NCBI GenBank assembly: GCA_021018815.1
Contig: JAITYX010000025.1
Location: 6,696,001-6,760,000, forward strand
DNA length: 64,000 bases
Direction of reading: 5' to 3'
From: Talinum fruticosum
Lineage: Eukaryota; Streptophyta; Magnoliopsida; Caryophyllales; Talinaceae
The notes under the pieces were generated by a model. It was not told the origin of the DNA. It made no database searches and saw only the letters and a list, made by a program, of their open reading frames with translations. The translations under genes were made by a program, and so were the position numbers. Shown here in pieces: positions 1 through 12,250 of the stretch; the stretch's first letter is position 1, and the number at the start of each line of letters is the position of its first letter.

Positions 1-849
1 GAGTCACTCAAAAGTATCCGTTGTGATATGAACGTTGGGCAACGGTTTAACTCTCTTGGAAGTCCCAAAACCACTGGTGGTGTCTTGAAGGATAAGGTGG
101 AAACCACCGTTAAGCTTAGCGTTTCGGTTTTCAGATTTGGAAATACACAGCCACGACACAATCTTACAGGTCGGGACGAGAGAAGAGGAAAAGCCATGTC
201 TGCTGGTGATTTGACGTTTTGAAGCTTGAGTTACTTTTGTAATTCAAAAAGTGTATCCTCGTTTGAATCACCTACAAAAGTAAATCAATTTTAGTTCTCA
301 AAGTATAAAATACTTTGGTCCACGATTAGACACGGATAATAAAATAATTATGATAATTAAGCAACTAATTATCCGAGTCGGAAAGTGAGTGGAATTTTCC
401 GAGTCTAATATCCATGAAACTCAAAATTCCATCAGAGTTAGTCTAAGCGAAGAATCAAGTTACATACAGAATATCGAGTGAAATAACTTGATATAGACTA
501 AGCACGATTCGGACTAAAATCACTGACTTCAACAAAGTAGAACTTAAAACATGAAGTCGGACCTAAGTACGATAAAGCGAAATACTAGTCAATCCAGCAT
601 GCAATATATCTAAGTGATGAGGGACTCGGAAGCGAGGAAGATACGTATATCCGTTTTCCGAGTCACACAGAGACAAGCAAGGATACGTGAAGTAAATGCT
701 ATATCACTTAGAAATTATACTATATCACTCGGAAAAGTTTCTAATAATGTTGAGAATGCCTTGGAATCAAAACTCTATACTAAGAGATTCTTATACCTGA
801 TTCCTTCGATACAACTCGGAAATGTGTTGAGCGAGTGTCCGAGTCTTCA
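1..849 (-). repeat. Copia-family LTR (L0), cut by window start
   Basis: Reverse-oriented LTR of the family that also gives the LTRs at 3239, 6840, 13286, 17597 and 24123. The element-side end reads as the complement of TGAAGACTCGG and stops at 849. The part from 1 to about 450 matches the other LTRs around the conserved blocks 'GTATAAAATACTTTGG' and 'CCACCGTTAAGCTTAGCGTT'. It is inverted relative to the plus-strand internal region and LTR that follow, so it is not the 5' LTR of that element. It is probably a solo LTR or the end of another copy inserted upstream of the extra gene. The other end lies outside the window. Confidence 0.8.
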
Positions 850-1165
850 TGACTGATGAAAGAGCTGAGTTAGAACGGATACAAATAGCGTTGTGTTGAA
901 GGATGATTATTTTTCTATAAATAGCGCCTATTCATCTTCGTATCGCTACTTTACATTTCATGTACTCTCTCTCTTGAAAGCAAACCTTCTCGCGCAAGCT
1001 CTCTACGTCTACGGTGATCTCTGGACATTTTCAAGCAACGTGAAGCTCATCGTAAGTAAGCTCGATTGCTCTCAACTCTTTCTTCTACTCGTTTTCTTTC
1101 ACTCTCGTCGATCCCCTCTCTTCTACCTTCTCTCAAGGTTTCATTTCCCTCTTTTCTCCTCCAAA
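850..1165 (+). promoter_or_regulatory. Leader of the Copia extra gene, with TATA box at 916-923
   Basis: A clean TATAAATA lies at 916-923, about 240 bases before the ATG at 1166. The matching leader in the minus-strand copy has the same box (complement at 17202-17209) with the same surroundings (GAAGGATRATT before it, TAAATAGC through it). Both leaders continue as CT-rich DNA up to the start codon. This suggests an internal promoter separate from the LTR promoter. No transcript evidence is available from sequence alone. Confidence 0.5.
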
Positions 1166-2660
1166 ATGCCTAAGAGAGGTAATCATCCCGACTTTCTTGG
1201 CTCTTCCTCTAAAAAGCCACGCACAAAAAGCCAAGAAGGCTCATCATCTTCTAAACTGTTCTAACCCGAGCATCTTACGCTGGACGACAAGTTCTTTCCA
1301 ACCACAAAATTCTCGTGGTTGCCTCACATCCAAACCACTGGTGTTTATAATTTTCTTTGTTTTAGCGAGTTCATTTATCCTGAACTCGTCTACGAGTTTT
1401 ACACTCACATCACTAGCTACGAAGGTGTCCTAACCTCCGGAGTTCGGAACGTTACCGTTCGTATCAACACCTCTCTCCTCCACCGCTTGTTCAAGGTCTC
1501 CTCTCTTTTCTTTAACAGTAACCCCATTCCTTTCACTGAAGTCACTGATGACTTCTTTGAAAAATACGCAAAAGAGTTTCTGAGTCACGCAAAATTTTTC
1601 GGTGACTCGGTTGAAGTCGAAGCACGCCTTACGTCCTACTGCCGATGAGAACCTTCTTCTCTCGGCATTCCAGCAAGGAGAACCCCAACTCCAAACATTT
1701 AAAAGCTCTTTTTGACATTCTTGAGGGCTACAAAGTAGATCTCTTCCCCTCCATCATTGAGCGGATGGCAGCTGTGCCATCTCAACTCCAAAATAAGAAG
1801 AACACCCCTCTTCCTTTTGGTGCTCTTCTCACTCTTATTTTTAAACAATTCAAAGTTCCTCTCCTCTCGGATCCAAATGCTGTTTCGAGGTCTGTCGTTG
1901 TGGTCGGCAACAAGGAACTTCAGGAGTGCAGGTACCGGGAAACTCAACCTGGTATCTGGGTACACAACTCGGAGCTGAGGCCACCTTCTTCGCCTCGGAC
2001 TCGGAAAGAAGCCCCTCTCTCTCTCCTGCCCCACCTGGTGGTGCCTCCACCTCAGGTGTCTCTAAGTCTCTCTCCTCCATTTTGTCCTCCGCTTTCTTGG
2101 ACAAAATCAACTCTGTGTCCTCCGAATTCGGGGACATGCTCCGATCATTCAAGACTGTCTATCGGTCTATGGCCATCAACCAAAAAACAGCCCAATCTTA
2201 GATCCGAGAGCAGCAAACAGTGCTCCTTGAGATGAAGGCTCCGGTGAAGGAGTAGAAGGAGCTGATCGAGCTCCTCCAAGAGAGAAGGTCCAAGGCGGCT
2301 CAAGACCGTGGCGACTCGGACACATCCGAAGCGTCCTCGAGCTCGGCCAAGACCTCCTCCTCAAATAGTGGGGAGGATGGAGAAGAAGACCAGGAAGAAG
2401 TAGAAGGCGAGGAGCCTACGGTCGAGGCGGCTCTTCTGAACAAGGGGCGGAACACAAACAAGAAGAAGGAGGGCCAGGCGAGGGTCGAAAGCTCCTCAAG
2501 CTCGATTGGAAGTACTCGGCTCGGACAGCGGTCCGAGTGAGTCGAAGACCTTGCTAAAGGCCAAATTGCGGCGGGTCGGGCCGAGTAGACCCCTCCAGGC
2601 TACCGAGGTCTACGGGGAGGAACCTCTAGATCCTCTTGTTCTAGGTCGAGTCACTAAGAG
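1166..2660 (+). pseudogene. Copia extra 3' gene, copy 1 (plant-transposon-protein-like), frameshifted
   Basis: Starts MPKRGNHPDFLGSS. After a stop at about 1262 the frame continues with a block shared with the minus-strand copy (TLDDKFFPT.KFSW), then YPELVYEFYTHITSYEGV and SGVRNVTVRINTSLLHRLF. Another frame from 1645 reads SSKENPNSKHLKALFDILEG, then LPFGALLTLIFKQF. The order (short Lys/Ser-rich head, 'LV.EFY.N', 'G..V.I....L..LF', 'L...IL.G..V.L...I....') resembles the family usually annotated 'putative plant transposon protein' (PF20167 as I recall) found in large plant LTR elements. The tail to about 2660 is rich in Lys, Arg, Glu and Ser. Several stops and frameshifts make it non-functional. 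It sits directly upstream of the polypurine tract and LTR L1. Its biochemical role is unknown. Confidence 0.6.
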
Positions 2661-3238
2661 CTGAGCCCTTGACAACGATCCCTGTCCTCCCTCCGCCGCG
2701 CTCAAGCATATCGTCAAGATCCTACCAACGCCGGCGTACCTCTCGCCCTTCCTCTTCCACTCGAGACAACCCCTCTCCTTCTTAGGCAGACACCATGCAC
2801 TGTGTCACAATTCCACAGTCTGCCGATTCTTCCTCTTCCTGAAATTCTATTTTCTTTTACTTATCTTTTTGTCCAAACATCAAATATGTACTACTTGTTG
2901 TATTCTTCCCATTTTTTTGTTTTTACTTGAAAAGCAAGGGGAAGAATATAGATAGAAAAATTTGTTGTCTTGTTTAGGGGAGTTTCTCCATCCTTATCTC
3001 TGTGTGAACTTTCTTTAACTTTAATGAATTAATGCATTCTCTTCAAATTTCTCTGCGTTTATTGTTTATTGCAACCATTTCGAGTTAGCATTATTTCATT
3101 ACTAAATATATATTCTTTATGATCCGATACTTTAAGCTTGTTTTACTTGTCTTATTTTCTACGCAAGTATACAAACATAGATCTTTATCACTAACAAAGT
3201 TTCTAAGTATGGAATGTCTTTCATCAAAAAGGGGAGAT
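2661..3238 (+). other. 3' untranslated region and polypurine tract of Copia copy 1
   Basis: A non-coding stretch between the extra gene and LTR L1, ending in the purine-rich tract AAAAAGGGGAGA at 3226-3237. That is the expected plus-strand priming site just before an LTR. The equivalent tract in the older copy is at 6826-6839, and a degraded one is at 14819-14830 (complement). Confidence 0.6.
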
Positions 3239-4838
3239 TAAAGACTCGGACTCTACTCCGCACATTTACGAGTTCTACCAAAGGAATCGGGTATAAGGCT
3301 TTCTCACTTATAGAGTTTTGATTCCAAGTCATTCTCTGTACCTTAGAAACTTTTACGAGTGATATAGTATTTCCTCTAAGTGATATAGCATTTAATTCGT
3401 GTATTCTTACTTGTCTCTGTGAGACTCGAAAGCATATCCGAACTTACCATCGCACACCCAGTTCCGAGTCTCTCATCATTTAGAATTATCTCATGCTCAA
3501 ATGACTAGTATTCGCATAACCGCACTAAGGTCGACTTCATATTCCGGGTTCTATTCTATTATAGTCGGCGCTTCTAGTCCGAACCATGCTTAGTCTAGAT
3601 CAAGTTTATTTCACTCTAATGTTCTCTTTGTAACTTGATTCTCGTCTAGACTAACTTAGATGGCATTTTGAGTTTCATGGATATTAGACTCGGAAAATTC
3701 CATTCCTTTTCTAACTCGGATAATTAGTCACTTAATTATCTTAATTATATTATTATCCGTGTCTAATCTTGGACCAAAGTATTTTATACTTTGAGAACCA
3801 ATTTGATTTACTTTTGTAGGTGATTCAAACGAGGATACACTTTTGAAATACAAAAGTAACCTAGCTTCAAAACGTCACATCACCAACAGACATGGCTTTT
3901 CCCATTCTCCGACCTAGCCTTAAAAGATTGTGTCGAGGCATGTCATTTCCAAATCTGGAAAACCGAAATGCCAAGCTTAACGGTGGTTTCCACCTTATCT
4001 TTCAAGACACCGCCGGTGGCTTTGGGACTTCCAAAGGAGTTAAGAACCGTTGTCCAACGTGCATATCTCAACGGATACTTTCGAGTGACTCGGAAAGTCC
4101 TTAACAACGGCCACAAAGGACTCTTAGTCGGAAGATGGACTCAACGGCTATGTTGCTTGGTCATCTATAAATAGAAGCCAACTCTCAAGACTTGAAGATT
4201 GCCGAACCTATTGTTAATACATATACTTGAGCAAAGTTGTTGTATTTATTCTCAATCTTCTACTTACAACTCCCACTCTGTAACTCATTATATTACGAGT
4301 TGTAAGGTCTTGTACTTAGTTACAAACACTCTCTTTCTAACTGTCTAAGTAAGGTCCCTTGACTAAGCTGTAAAGGTTAACTCAGCTTAGTTGTCCCTAG
4401 CTATAAGGGTTATCTCAGCTAGGAAGTACTAGATCGAGATAAGGGAATTTTTGAGTCTAGGAAAAACTTGTAAAGAGTTGTAAAAGGGAGCAACTCGGGT
4501 TCAGCCGAGTCTACGGTATTTTGTGGACTTAAAATAGTGGATTTGACTTCGTGCTTGGATTAGCACGGTCCGTGGTTTTCTGCCCCGGGAGGGTTTCCAC
4601 GTACTTTACGTGTTTTCACTTTCCGAGTACATTCTAGACTCAGACAGATTCAAAGTTTTAGCATTATCCGCTTCTTTACTCTTTACTGCAATTGCAGTAC
4701 ATACTTTTCGACCCCATTTCGGACTCGGAATGCGCCTCTGTCCGTGCCTTGATCAAAAGTGTTTGATTGTAAGAAAAATCTTCCACCACCCTATTCACCC
4801 CCTCTAGGGTGATTCACTCTCTCCCAAGCAAACCTTCA
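3239..4838 (+). repeat. Copia-family LTR (L1), 3' LTR of copy 1
   Basis: About 1.6 kb. It begins TAAAGACTCGG (TGAAGACTCGG with one change) directly after a polypurine tract and ends CAAACCTTCA. It contains the family TATA box at 4166-4173 and, about 75 bases upstream of it, the near-palindrome CGAGTGACTCGG at 4082-4093. The sequence right after it belongs to the interior of another, older copy of the same family. Copy 1 therefore seems to have inserted into that older copy; its left duplication would lie outside the window. Confidence 0.85.
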
Positions 4839-6839
4839 TACCACTAAGAAGGCAAGAAGCTGAGTCACTCAGCTGAGGATCTATCAAAGGATACCTTAAA
4901 AGGTAAAGCTCTTTCGTTCAAAGAACCAAAACACTCTAATGTAGCCCAACACTACTTCCTGGAAGAGAAATTCTTCCTTTCTACTAAAATTCCATGGGTC
5001 AAACCACTCATTCAAATAGGTATCTTCAACTACCTGTGTTTCTGTAATTACATATATCCCAAGCTAGTTTTGGAATTCTATCTATACATGTCCTCAAAGG
5101 ACAATTTTATTTATTCGATTGTCTAGGGAAAGAGAATTACTATAAATTTTCCCCTTCTTCATAAATTGTTTAATGTTCAATGTTTGTTTCGAACTCAAAC
5201 CTCGTTCCTTTCACTTGAAATAGCATATGAATTCTTTGATCAATATACCGAGTCATTCTAAAATCTCAAAAGAATTTTTCTATTACTCAAATGAAGTCTA
5301 AGGTCGGACTTCTTTGCTTCTTTTTATAAGAATTATGTTCTCATTTTATCCTTCTAAAGAGAACCCCAATAGTAAGGTTCTTAAGGTTCTTTTTGATATT
5401 CTTGATGGATATGAGGTTGACCTCTACCTCTTTATCATTAAACATATCGCTTTTGTTCCTCTAGATCGGAAAAACCCCCTTTACCTTTCGGTGCTCTTCT
5501 TTCCAAAATTCTTCTTCATTTCCAAGTAGAGCTTCCCAATTATCCTAACAAATTTCCGGAGCCAGCCATCCGTATTGGCAGGGCTGAGATGATTAATCTT
5601 GGATTCCAGGAAACACAACTCGGTGTCCGGATTTACAGTTTTGAACTCCCTCCTCCTCCTTCTACATCTTAGAACAGTGCGTGCAGAAACTCTTGTTCTA
5701 GCTGTTGGTCCATCTTCTCAACCAACCATTTCAATCGATCTCTTTCAAAAGTGGCATCATAATTTGCTTGCTCCGGCCAAAGAGTTGCAATCAAATCTTG
5801 GTACTTTCTAGGCTTTCATGCCTATCCTAACTCGGCTCCAGAGCACGGCTCAAGCGGATTGATCGAGTCGGACTCTAGTCACCGAACTTAAGGAAGTCAT
5901 CAAGAAGCAGCAGAAACAGATCGGTCGCCTTCAAAAGCGCAAATCTAAAGCTGCTGAGGACTCGGAATCATATTCGGACTCGTACTCCTAGCCTTCTACC
6001 TTTTCTAACTCGGACACGGAAGAAGAAGAATAAGAAAGAGAAGAAGAAGTCTGGAGCGAGGCCAAGGAGAAGGCGAAGGAGAGAAAGAAGCTAAGATTAT
6101 TTCATCTAAGCATACCGAATCGGCTTTTCGAGAACTCACGGATGTTGGTCAATCCCATGCCTAGCCATCTTCATAGCCCACTCAACCTGACCAAGGTGAG
6201 TGCTTAGAAGAACAGACCTTTGGTTCGCGAAGCTGTCCAACCGAACAGTCGCCTCCTCTTCTACTACCGCCGGTTGTGCAACTAGTCGCTTCATCTCAAC
6301 GCTACGGGCACATGTGTAGGGTACCTCATTCCTCTTCCTCCATTTAAATGACTCTACCCCCCTCCTCCTCTCTTAGTTCATTTTTTTTGTCAAACATTTT
6401 GTTTCTCCTCTCTTCCCTACTTATGTTTTGATGAAATGCAAAGGGAAGAGACAGTTGTCTAGTTTAGGGGAGTAATTTTTTCATAATTATATGCTTCTAT
6501 TTGTGACAACTTCAATGAAAATGCAAGTATTTTCTATGCTTATATGCTTTAATAATTCTTTATTTTTTTATATGCTCTGATAATTTTAATTTCTTATTAT
6601 TCTAATACGCTCGGATAATTGATTGTGCTCGATAATATGTCAAATAGCTCGATAACTCATAATAGCTCCGAGCCTTTGTTTCGATGGTTTTACTCATCTC
6701 CGATAACTCATATTGCAAATGTTATGCTTACTCGGACTATACTAACGAGTTATCGGTATTTGAGCATTAAAAACTTAACTCTTTGAAATTCTAACTCATA
6801 CCTCTAAATGTGGAATGCTTTTCATCAAAAGGGAGAGAT
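4839..6839 (+). pseudogene. Copia extra 3' gene, older copy 2, heavily decayed
   Basis: The interior of an older family member, starting within the extra gene just after LTR L1. Recognisable blocks include YPSKENPNSKVLKVLFDILD near 5350 followed by GYEVDLY and IIKHIAFVP, matching the same blocks at 1660-1760 and in the minus-strand copy. The Lys/Glu-rich tail is at about 5880-6120. Stops and frameshifts occur throughout. It ends with the polypurine tract AAAAGGGAGAGAT at 6827-6839. Its 5' part (gag, pol, 5' LTR) is not in the window and was presumably separated by the insertion of copy 1. Confidence 0.6.
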
Positions 6840-8277
6840 TGAAGACTCATGTATAACTCTATCTCTCTTTATGGTTTTGAATTCAAGTCATTCACACACT
6901 TTAGGAATCTCATCTTTAAGTTTTTCAATTATGTCGACCCACTCGGAAACTAATTCTTGAGTGAAACGCTTATCTCCGGGTTTCGACCTACTCGGATATA
7001 ACTCCGATAGCCATCTTGCCTAAATAATTTTATATTCTTTATCTATCTTTACCATCCGACACTTTGCAATAGTTGAATCGGAATTCATTGCGTTAATTCA
7101 AATCTTAAGTTAGATTTATTTGTTACTTGAAATTATTCATTGGCACATTGATGCATTTTGTCAATATATTTTTAGCTTCTTTTTTAGTTAAAGAGTAGAC
7201 ACAAAATGGAATTAGAACATATTGAATATTAGACTTAGAAAATTCCATTTATTCGAGTTAATAATAATTACTGTTTAATTATTTGAATTAATTTTTATCC
7301 TTGACTAATCTTGGACCAAAGTATTATTAGAATTTGAGTACCACTTTGATTTGTTTTGTAGGATGCTTAAAGTTATTTAATATCAATTTAAAATGCAAAA
7401 GCAACCGGCTCTAACCATTAAATGCCAACAGACGAGAAAAGCCCTATTTTTAGGACGACGCAAACACCGTGTCGGGGTTATTTGTGTTCCATTTTCGATA
7501 AACTTCAACTTTGAGTCTAACGGTTGTTTCCACCCCAGATTTCATTCACAACAAGTGGAATGAACTATTTTTAAGCCAAGGACTTATGCACAACGTTCGT
7601 CTTTACAACGATTCTCTCTCCGAGGGACTCAAGACTATTCGTTATAACGGCCGGTGAAGCTTTCTAGTCCAAGCTGAGTCACAAAGGTTATCTACCCTAC
7701 TAGTTATGAATAGAAGCCACTCTACAAGACTTAGAAGATTGTTGGAACCGAGTTATGATATTATACACTCAATCTTTTCTAGCTTTCAACTTTGTAATTA
7801 GTTTTCTCAACTTTTGAGTTGAAACAGAAGAAGCCTTGTAATCAGTCAAACTCTTGCTTTCTCTACACTTCTATAATTTCCCTTGATTGAGCTGTAAGGG
7901 TAACTCAGCTCAGGTTTTCCTAACTTTAAGGGTTAATTCGGTTAGGAAGTACTAAGGCGATTAAGGATCTTCTGTTTCTAGGAAAACTTGTATTGAATTG
8001 TCTAAGGGAGCAATTCAGTAAGATTCAATCCTTGTATTTTATGGACTTAAAATAGTGGATTTGACTTGGTGTCCGGATTGACACCGTCACGTGGTTTTCT
8101 TCCCAAGAGGATTTCCACGTATTTCTCTGTGTTCATACTTTCTCGGTTCATTCTAGACTCAAAATCTCTTTTCGAGTTCTAACTTGCGCTAGAAATCCTT
8201 TTATACTTGCAAAATTTCCTTCTCACCCTATTCTTCCCCTGTAGGGTGACTCAAACTATCTAAGAGAAAACCTTCAT
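6840..8277 (+). repeat. Copia-family LTR (L2), 3' LTR of the older copy
   Basis: Begins TGAAGACTCATG after the polypurine tract and ends AAACCTTCA. It is more diverged than L1, L3, L4 and L5: the TATA box has become TATGAATA near 7707, and the palindrome upstream of it is reduced to CCGAGGGACTC. This fits an older insertion than its neighbours. Confidence 0.8.
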
Positions 8278-9000
8278 TTCATACCTATGCCCCCGAACAC
8301 CGGATCATTGGTTTGACCGATGGAGTCCTTTTCTAAAACCTTTCTCGATTTAGGTTTTTCTGCTGAATTTGGAAACGTATTTCTTCTATTTTTGTTAGTT
8401 TTTATTTCTCAAAATTAACATATGACTCCTTTATTTTGGCTTTTTATTCTCAAAATTGTCTCTCGGCATTTCGGGCAAAAAATTGGACAACAATAGGTCA
8501 TTTTGGGCAGCCTAAGTCAAGCGATCGAGACCGATTTCTAAGTCTTGATCATATGGCCGGCATCGGTGACCAAATCAAGGCAGGCGCCGATTGACTTCAG
8601 TTGGTAAACGGGCTTAGCTCTGGCCTAGGCGAGTTCACTATCTAGTCTAACGACTTTACGACATAATGGTCTCTTTTATTTTCTAATTCTTTTGCTTTTT
8701 AAAATAACATCCCAAGACTTCCTAAAATTTATTTCTAAAATTAAAATAACTAATAAATCGCCAATCAAAATTTTCTCTTAACCCACTTTAAATTTAATTC
8801 TAAAAATTAATTTAGTGAGAGGCCCACTTCATCTTTAAAAACTTGACACTTCCGTGAGGAAAAGTTGTCCCTATGAGGACAGGTCGTGGTTCCTACAAAT
8901 TTAGGAGGCGGTTTCCCTTTCAGGATTGAAGTGAATGCCGCGAGGTCATCATAATGGCTTTTAAACATAGAGGACTCTCGTAACATTTTTTCTATCTTAT
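8278..9000 (+). repeat. Dispersed repeat X, plus-strand copy
   Basis: Non-coding. About 8440-8780 matches, in inverted orientation, 11331-11690 (shared blocks AATAACATCCC, ATCGCCAATCAAA, CTAGGC next to a GACTTT(A/G)CG block). The first part (8290-8370, with ATCATTGGTTT and CAATGGAGT-like blocks) also matches the complement of 32390-32470. It may be a decayed LTR of a Gypsy-type element, but no coding region supports that. Confidence 0.45.
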
Positions 9001-10763
9001 TTATACGTCGGTTAAGGTTCGGATCGAGGCTCTAGCTGAGGTTGGGATTGAGGTGGAGGTTGAGCTTGAGGTTCTTCTTCCTCTCCATCCTTTCTTTCCT
9101 CATTCTTTTTCAAGTTTGGAGAATAAGAGTGAGAGTTTCAGACATTGGCTCAATATTTTTCCCTGGTCCTCGATTATTGCTTTCGTCTTTGCAAAAGATT
9201 TTTGATAAGGGACACAATAGGAGATGGCTATGGTTCATCGGTCATTAGAGAGGAATTATTTTTCAGTACTATCTATTGATGATGCATAGGTGTTGATCGA
9301 ATTGGTGTAAAGCGTACCGGTGCTAAGTGCATTAACGTTCATCGCATCGGAGTTGATCGGGATGGTGTTGAACGTAACGGTGTTGAAGTGGACTCTTTAC
9401 CCAACCCTTCTAACCATTTAGTACCTGGATTCCAATGATACCCGGTTGCAGAAGGCTTCCCATTCTGCAGCCCAAAAGGTTAAGTGCTTAGGATCGGCTA
9501 GAGGAAACAAGCTTTTGGGTACAAGGGACTTAAGTGCTAGACTCGAGGATATACCAATCCTAAAAAAGAAAAAAATGGTGTGCTCTTTATTTTGGATGCA
9601 CATAAAAATGCGGACCAACTAAAAATGCAAAATGCATTTTTATGCAGAAACAGATCGACCTAAATGGGAAAGAATACAGCAATGAACTTTCTTAAATTGA
9701 GATGAATTCTATTCGACTAAAAATGCAAAAGAAAAAGGAATCACTTTAATTGAGATAAATTTAATAGGCTAAAATGCAATAATGAACTCATCTTACTTCG
9801 GATGAATTTTTATTTAGCTACAAATGCAAATAATGGACTCACCTTAATTGAGATGAATTTTATTTGGTTACAAATGCCAAAAAATAAAAAAATGCAATTA
9901 TACAAACATAATTAGACTTGCAACCTACTGAAGCAAGAAATGGGTCCAACGAGAAAAACCCGACCTAAGGAAAAGATGGTGGGTCGGCGTCGGTCCTAGC
10001 CCACCAAATTTTGCCTCTTTTTATTTATTTATTTTTGACCGAGATTGGACAGAAATGGACAGACTCAAAAAATGAAACTATGGACCAACCTTAAGCGAGA
10101 GAGGATAAAATTGACTTTGGCTAAAATGCACAAAATGGACCGACTCAAAAAGATTTATAATTATGGTTTATTTTGTACCCACGCAAGGATTATTTATCAA
10201 ACCAAATCTATCCAATTAAAGGCTCACAAAAAGAAGGTTAAATAATAAAAACAACCACACTCATTCAAGCATGCAAATGAAAATAGGTATAACCTAGGCT
10301 GGCAAGATTTTATGTCCATAAGGTAATTCTAGGTCGATTAACATGGTGGCTGATAGTATGACAATTTTATCCTCTATGGGATGCATAACGGAATTTGATA
10401 ATTAGTTCCTCTTGATTAGGGATTAAGAAAGCATCCTATGAGTGGACGAGTAATTACATCTCGGTGTTAAGTAGAGTGGACCTGCCAAGATAATGATTCC
10501 GCCTCCCTAAAAATGGTTCATAAGGGTTGAAGCCTATGCGTAAAAAACCAATTATGTTCAAAGTTGCCTAAATGCAAAAATGTCTAATGCAAATGCAATA
10601 AAAACTTATCACAATTTAATTTTTCAAGTTTCAACCTCTTAATTAAGGATAAAAACGTCACCCGAACCCAAAAGACCCATCCCAAATCCGACCCATTTAT
10701 AAGAGGTTTGTGTATGAAAAGGTTGAAAAAACGGGTATGGGTGGGCGCGGAAATAACGAGGTT
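9001..10763. other. No gene recognised; decayed repeat DNA
   Basis: Short open frames only. It contains low-complexity segments: GAGGTTGAG-type repeats near 9020-9075, TTGATCG/GGTGTTGAACG repeats near 9285-9390, and many ATGCAAAAATG-like words between 9600 and 10620. These look like non-coding retroelement interior. I see no conserved protein motif. Confidence 0.5.
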
Positions 10764-11196
10764 TGGGAATGAGAATGGTACGGGTAGGGTACGGGTACAC
10801 CCACCTCACACCCGCACCCGACCCGTGCCCGATTTATTTTAATATTATAATTTTCTTCACACAACCAATGAATATGTCAATTATCATATAAAGATGCATA
10901 GAAAAAGACTTAAATACTTCATAACTAGATTATAATTTTCCTAAACTAAAAATAGATTCATCCACATAAGCCAAAAACATTAGTATGATTCTCATATGTC
11001 AATGTGATTATTTTTTCCTCATCACATTCAAACCCGAATAAAACCCACAAACTCGAAAAAATCCGATAGGTGTAGGTAGGGTATAGGTTTTAGAAACTCA
11101 ATAGATATGGGTATGGCTATATGTATAATTTTTGAAAATAGATATGGGTGCGGGTATGGCTCCACCAAACTCGAACCCGCCCCATTTCCATCCCTA
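10764..11196. mobile_element. Possible hAT-type MITE, decayed
   Basis: The right end reads as the complement of TAGGGATGGAAATGGGGCGG, the typical end of plant hAT MITEs rich in (A/G)CCCG words. The left end near 10764 (GGGAATGAGAATGG) is a poor match. The interior carries many ACCCG/GGGTA words at both ends and AT-rich DNA in the middle. No convincing 8-bp duplication is seen, so the boundaries are approximate. Compare the clear case at 22746-23370. Confidence 0.4.
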
Positions 11197-11330
11197 CTCT
11201 CATATGTCAATGGGTGCGGGTACGGCCACACCCCAGGCCGTTCCCCCATTTCGTAGAGATGAGAGATGGTCTAAAAAAGAATAATAACGGGATGTAAATC
11301 TCTTATTAAGTTGATTCTAGAATTAGGTTT

Positions 11331-11690
11331 TGGAATAGATTTAGAAGAAAATTTGATTGGCGATTTTATTATTTTCTCTATTTTTGAAATTGAATTTTAA
11401 AAGTATCGGGATGTTATTTAATGAGAAAAAATCAAAAATAAAAAAATATTTTTCCGCAAAGTCGTTGGACCTGGTAGTGAAACCGCCTAGGTTAGAAACT
11501 AAGCCTAGATAACAATTCAGTCGGCGCCGCTCTGCCATGACTAATGTTTGATGTCGGCCATCTGTTTAAGACTATTGAAGCGAGTCTCGACCGGATGGCT
11601 TAAAGCTATCAAAATTTTTCAATTTTTTCCTAATTTCACCCGAAATACAGAGAAGTACTTTTCAGAATAAAAAGCCTAAAGTGAGGGAGT
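11331..11690 (-). repeat. Dispersed repeat X, inverted copy
   Basis: The reverse complement matches 8440-8780, giving an inverted pair separated by about 2.5 kb. Shared blocks are listed at the plus copy. No protein motif was recognised. Confidence 0.45.
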
Positions 11691-11764
11691 TACAAGTCGG
11701 TTTTAAGAATAAAAGCCGACAAAATTTTTTAAAAAAGAACTATACCGAATTTGGCATAAAGGGA

Positions 11765-12250
11765 AGGGTTCAAGTGAGTCTTCCCTTTAGCTGTGCTCAC
11801 TCTTTAGGTGAACACACTAGATGTAGACCATTTAATTTTAAATTAAAGGCCGAGATTAAAAGGAAAAATTTTAATTTAAAAAAATTAATTTTTGGCCTTT
11901 TTTGGGGTGAGAGAGGGGAAAGGTCTGGAAACCAATTCAAACTTCCAGTCCCTCCTACATTCTCATGTTTCTCTTCCTCTCTTTTTCTCTCTCTCTCACT
12001 CACTCTTTCGTCGGAACATCTCCCTTCACGTCGGCGGCGTCCAACTGTCCCCCTGTCATCAACGGTCACCATCGTTCTCCCTCTTCTCACTCTCGCTCTC
12101 CCTCTTGTCAACATTTCTCTCATCGCTCTCCCACTTGCTCTCCTTCTTGTCGCTTTCGCTGTTGTCACTCTAGCTCTCATCGTTCTCCCTCTTTTCACTC
12201 TCACGACTAGCGATATATATCTTCCCACTTGTTTCGCCGGTGATATACCT
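11765..12250 (+). repeat. Dispersed repeat Y, plus copy (exon-like GC-richer end)
   Basis: 11765-11960 (TTCAAGTGAGTCTTCCCTTTA onward, then AATTTTAAATTAA and a GGGTGAGAGAG block) matches the reverse complement of 32190-32385. Both copies run into CT-rich and then GC-richer DNA with open frames of about 90-230 residues of low complexity. The open frames look compositional, since the two copies do not share a convincing protein sequence. It may be the conserved end of a DNA transposon carrying unrelated interior sequence. Confidence 0.4.
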
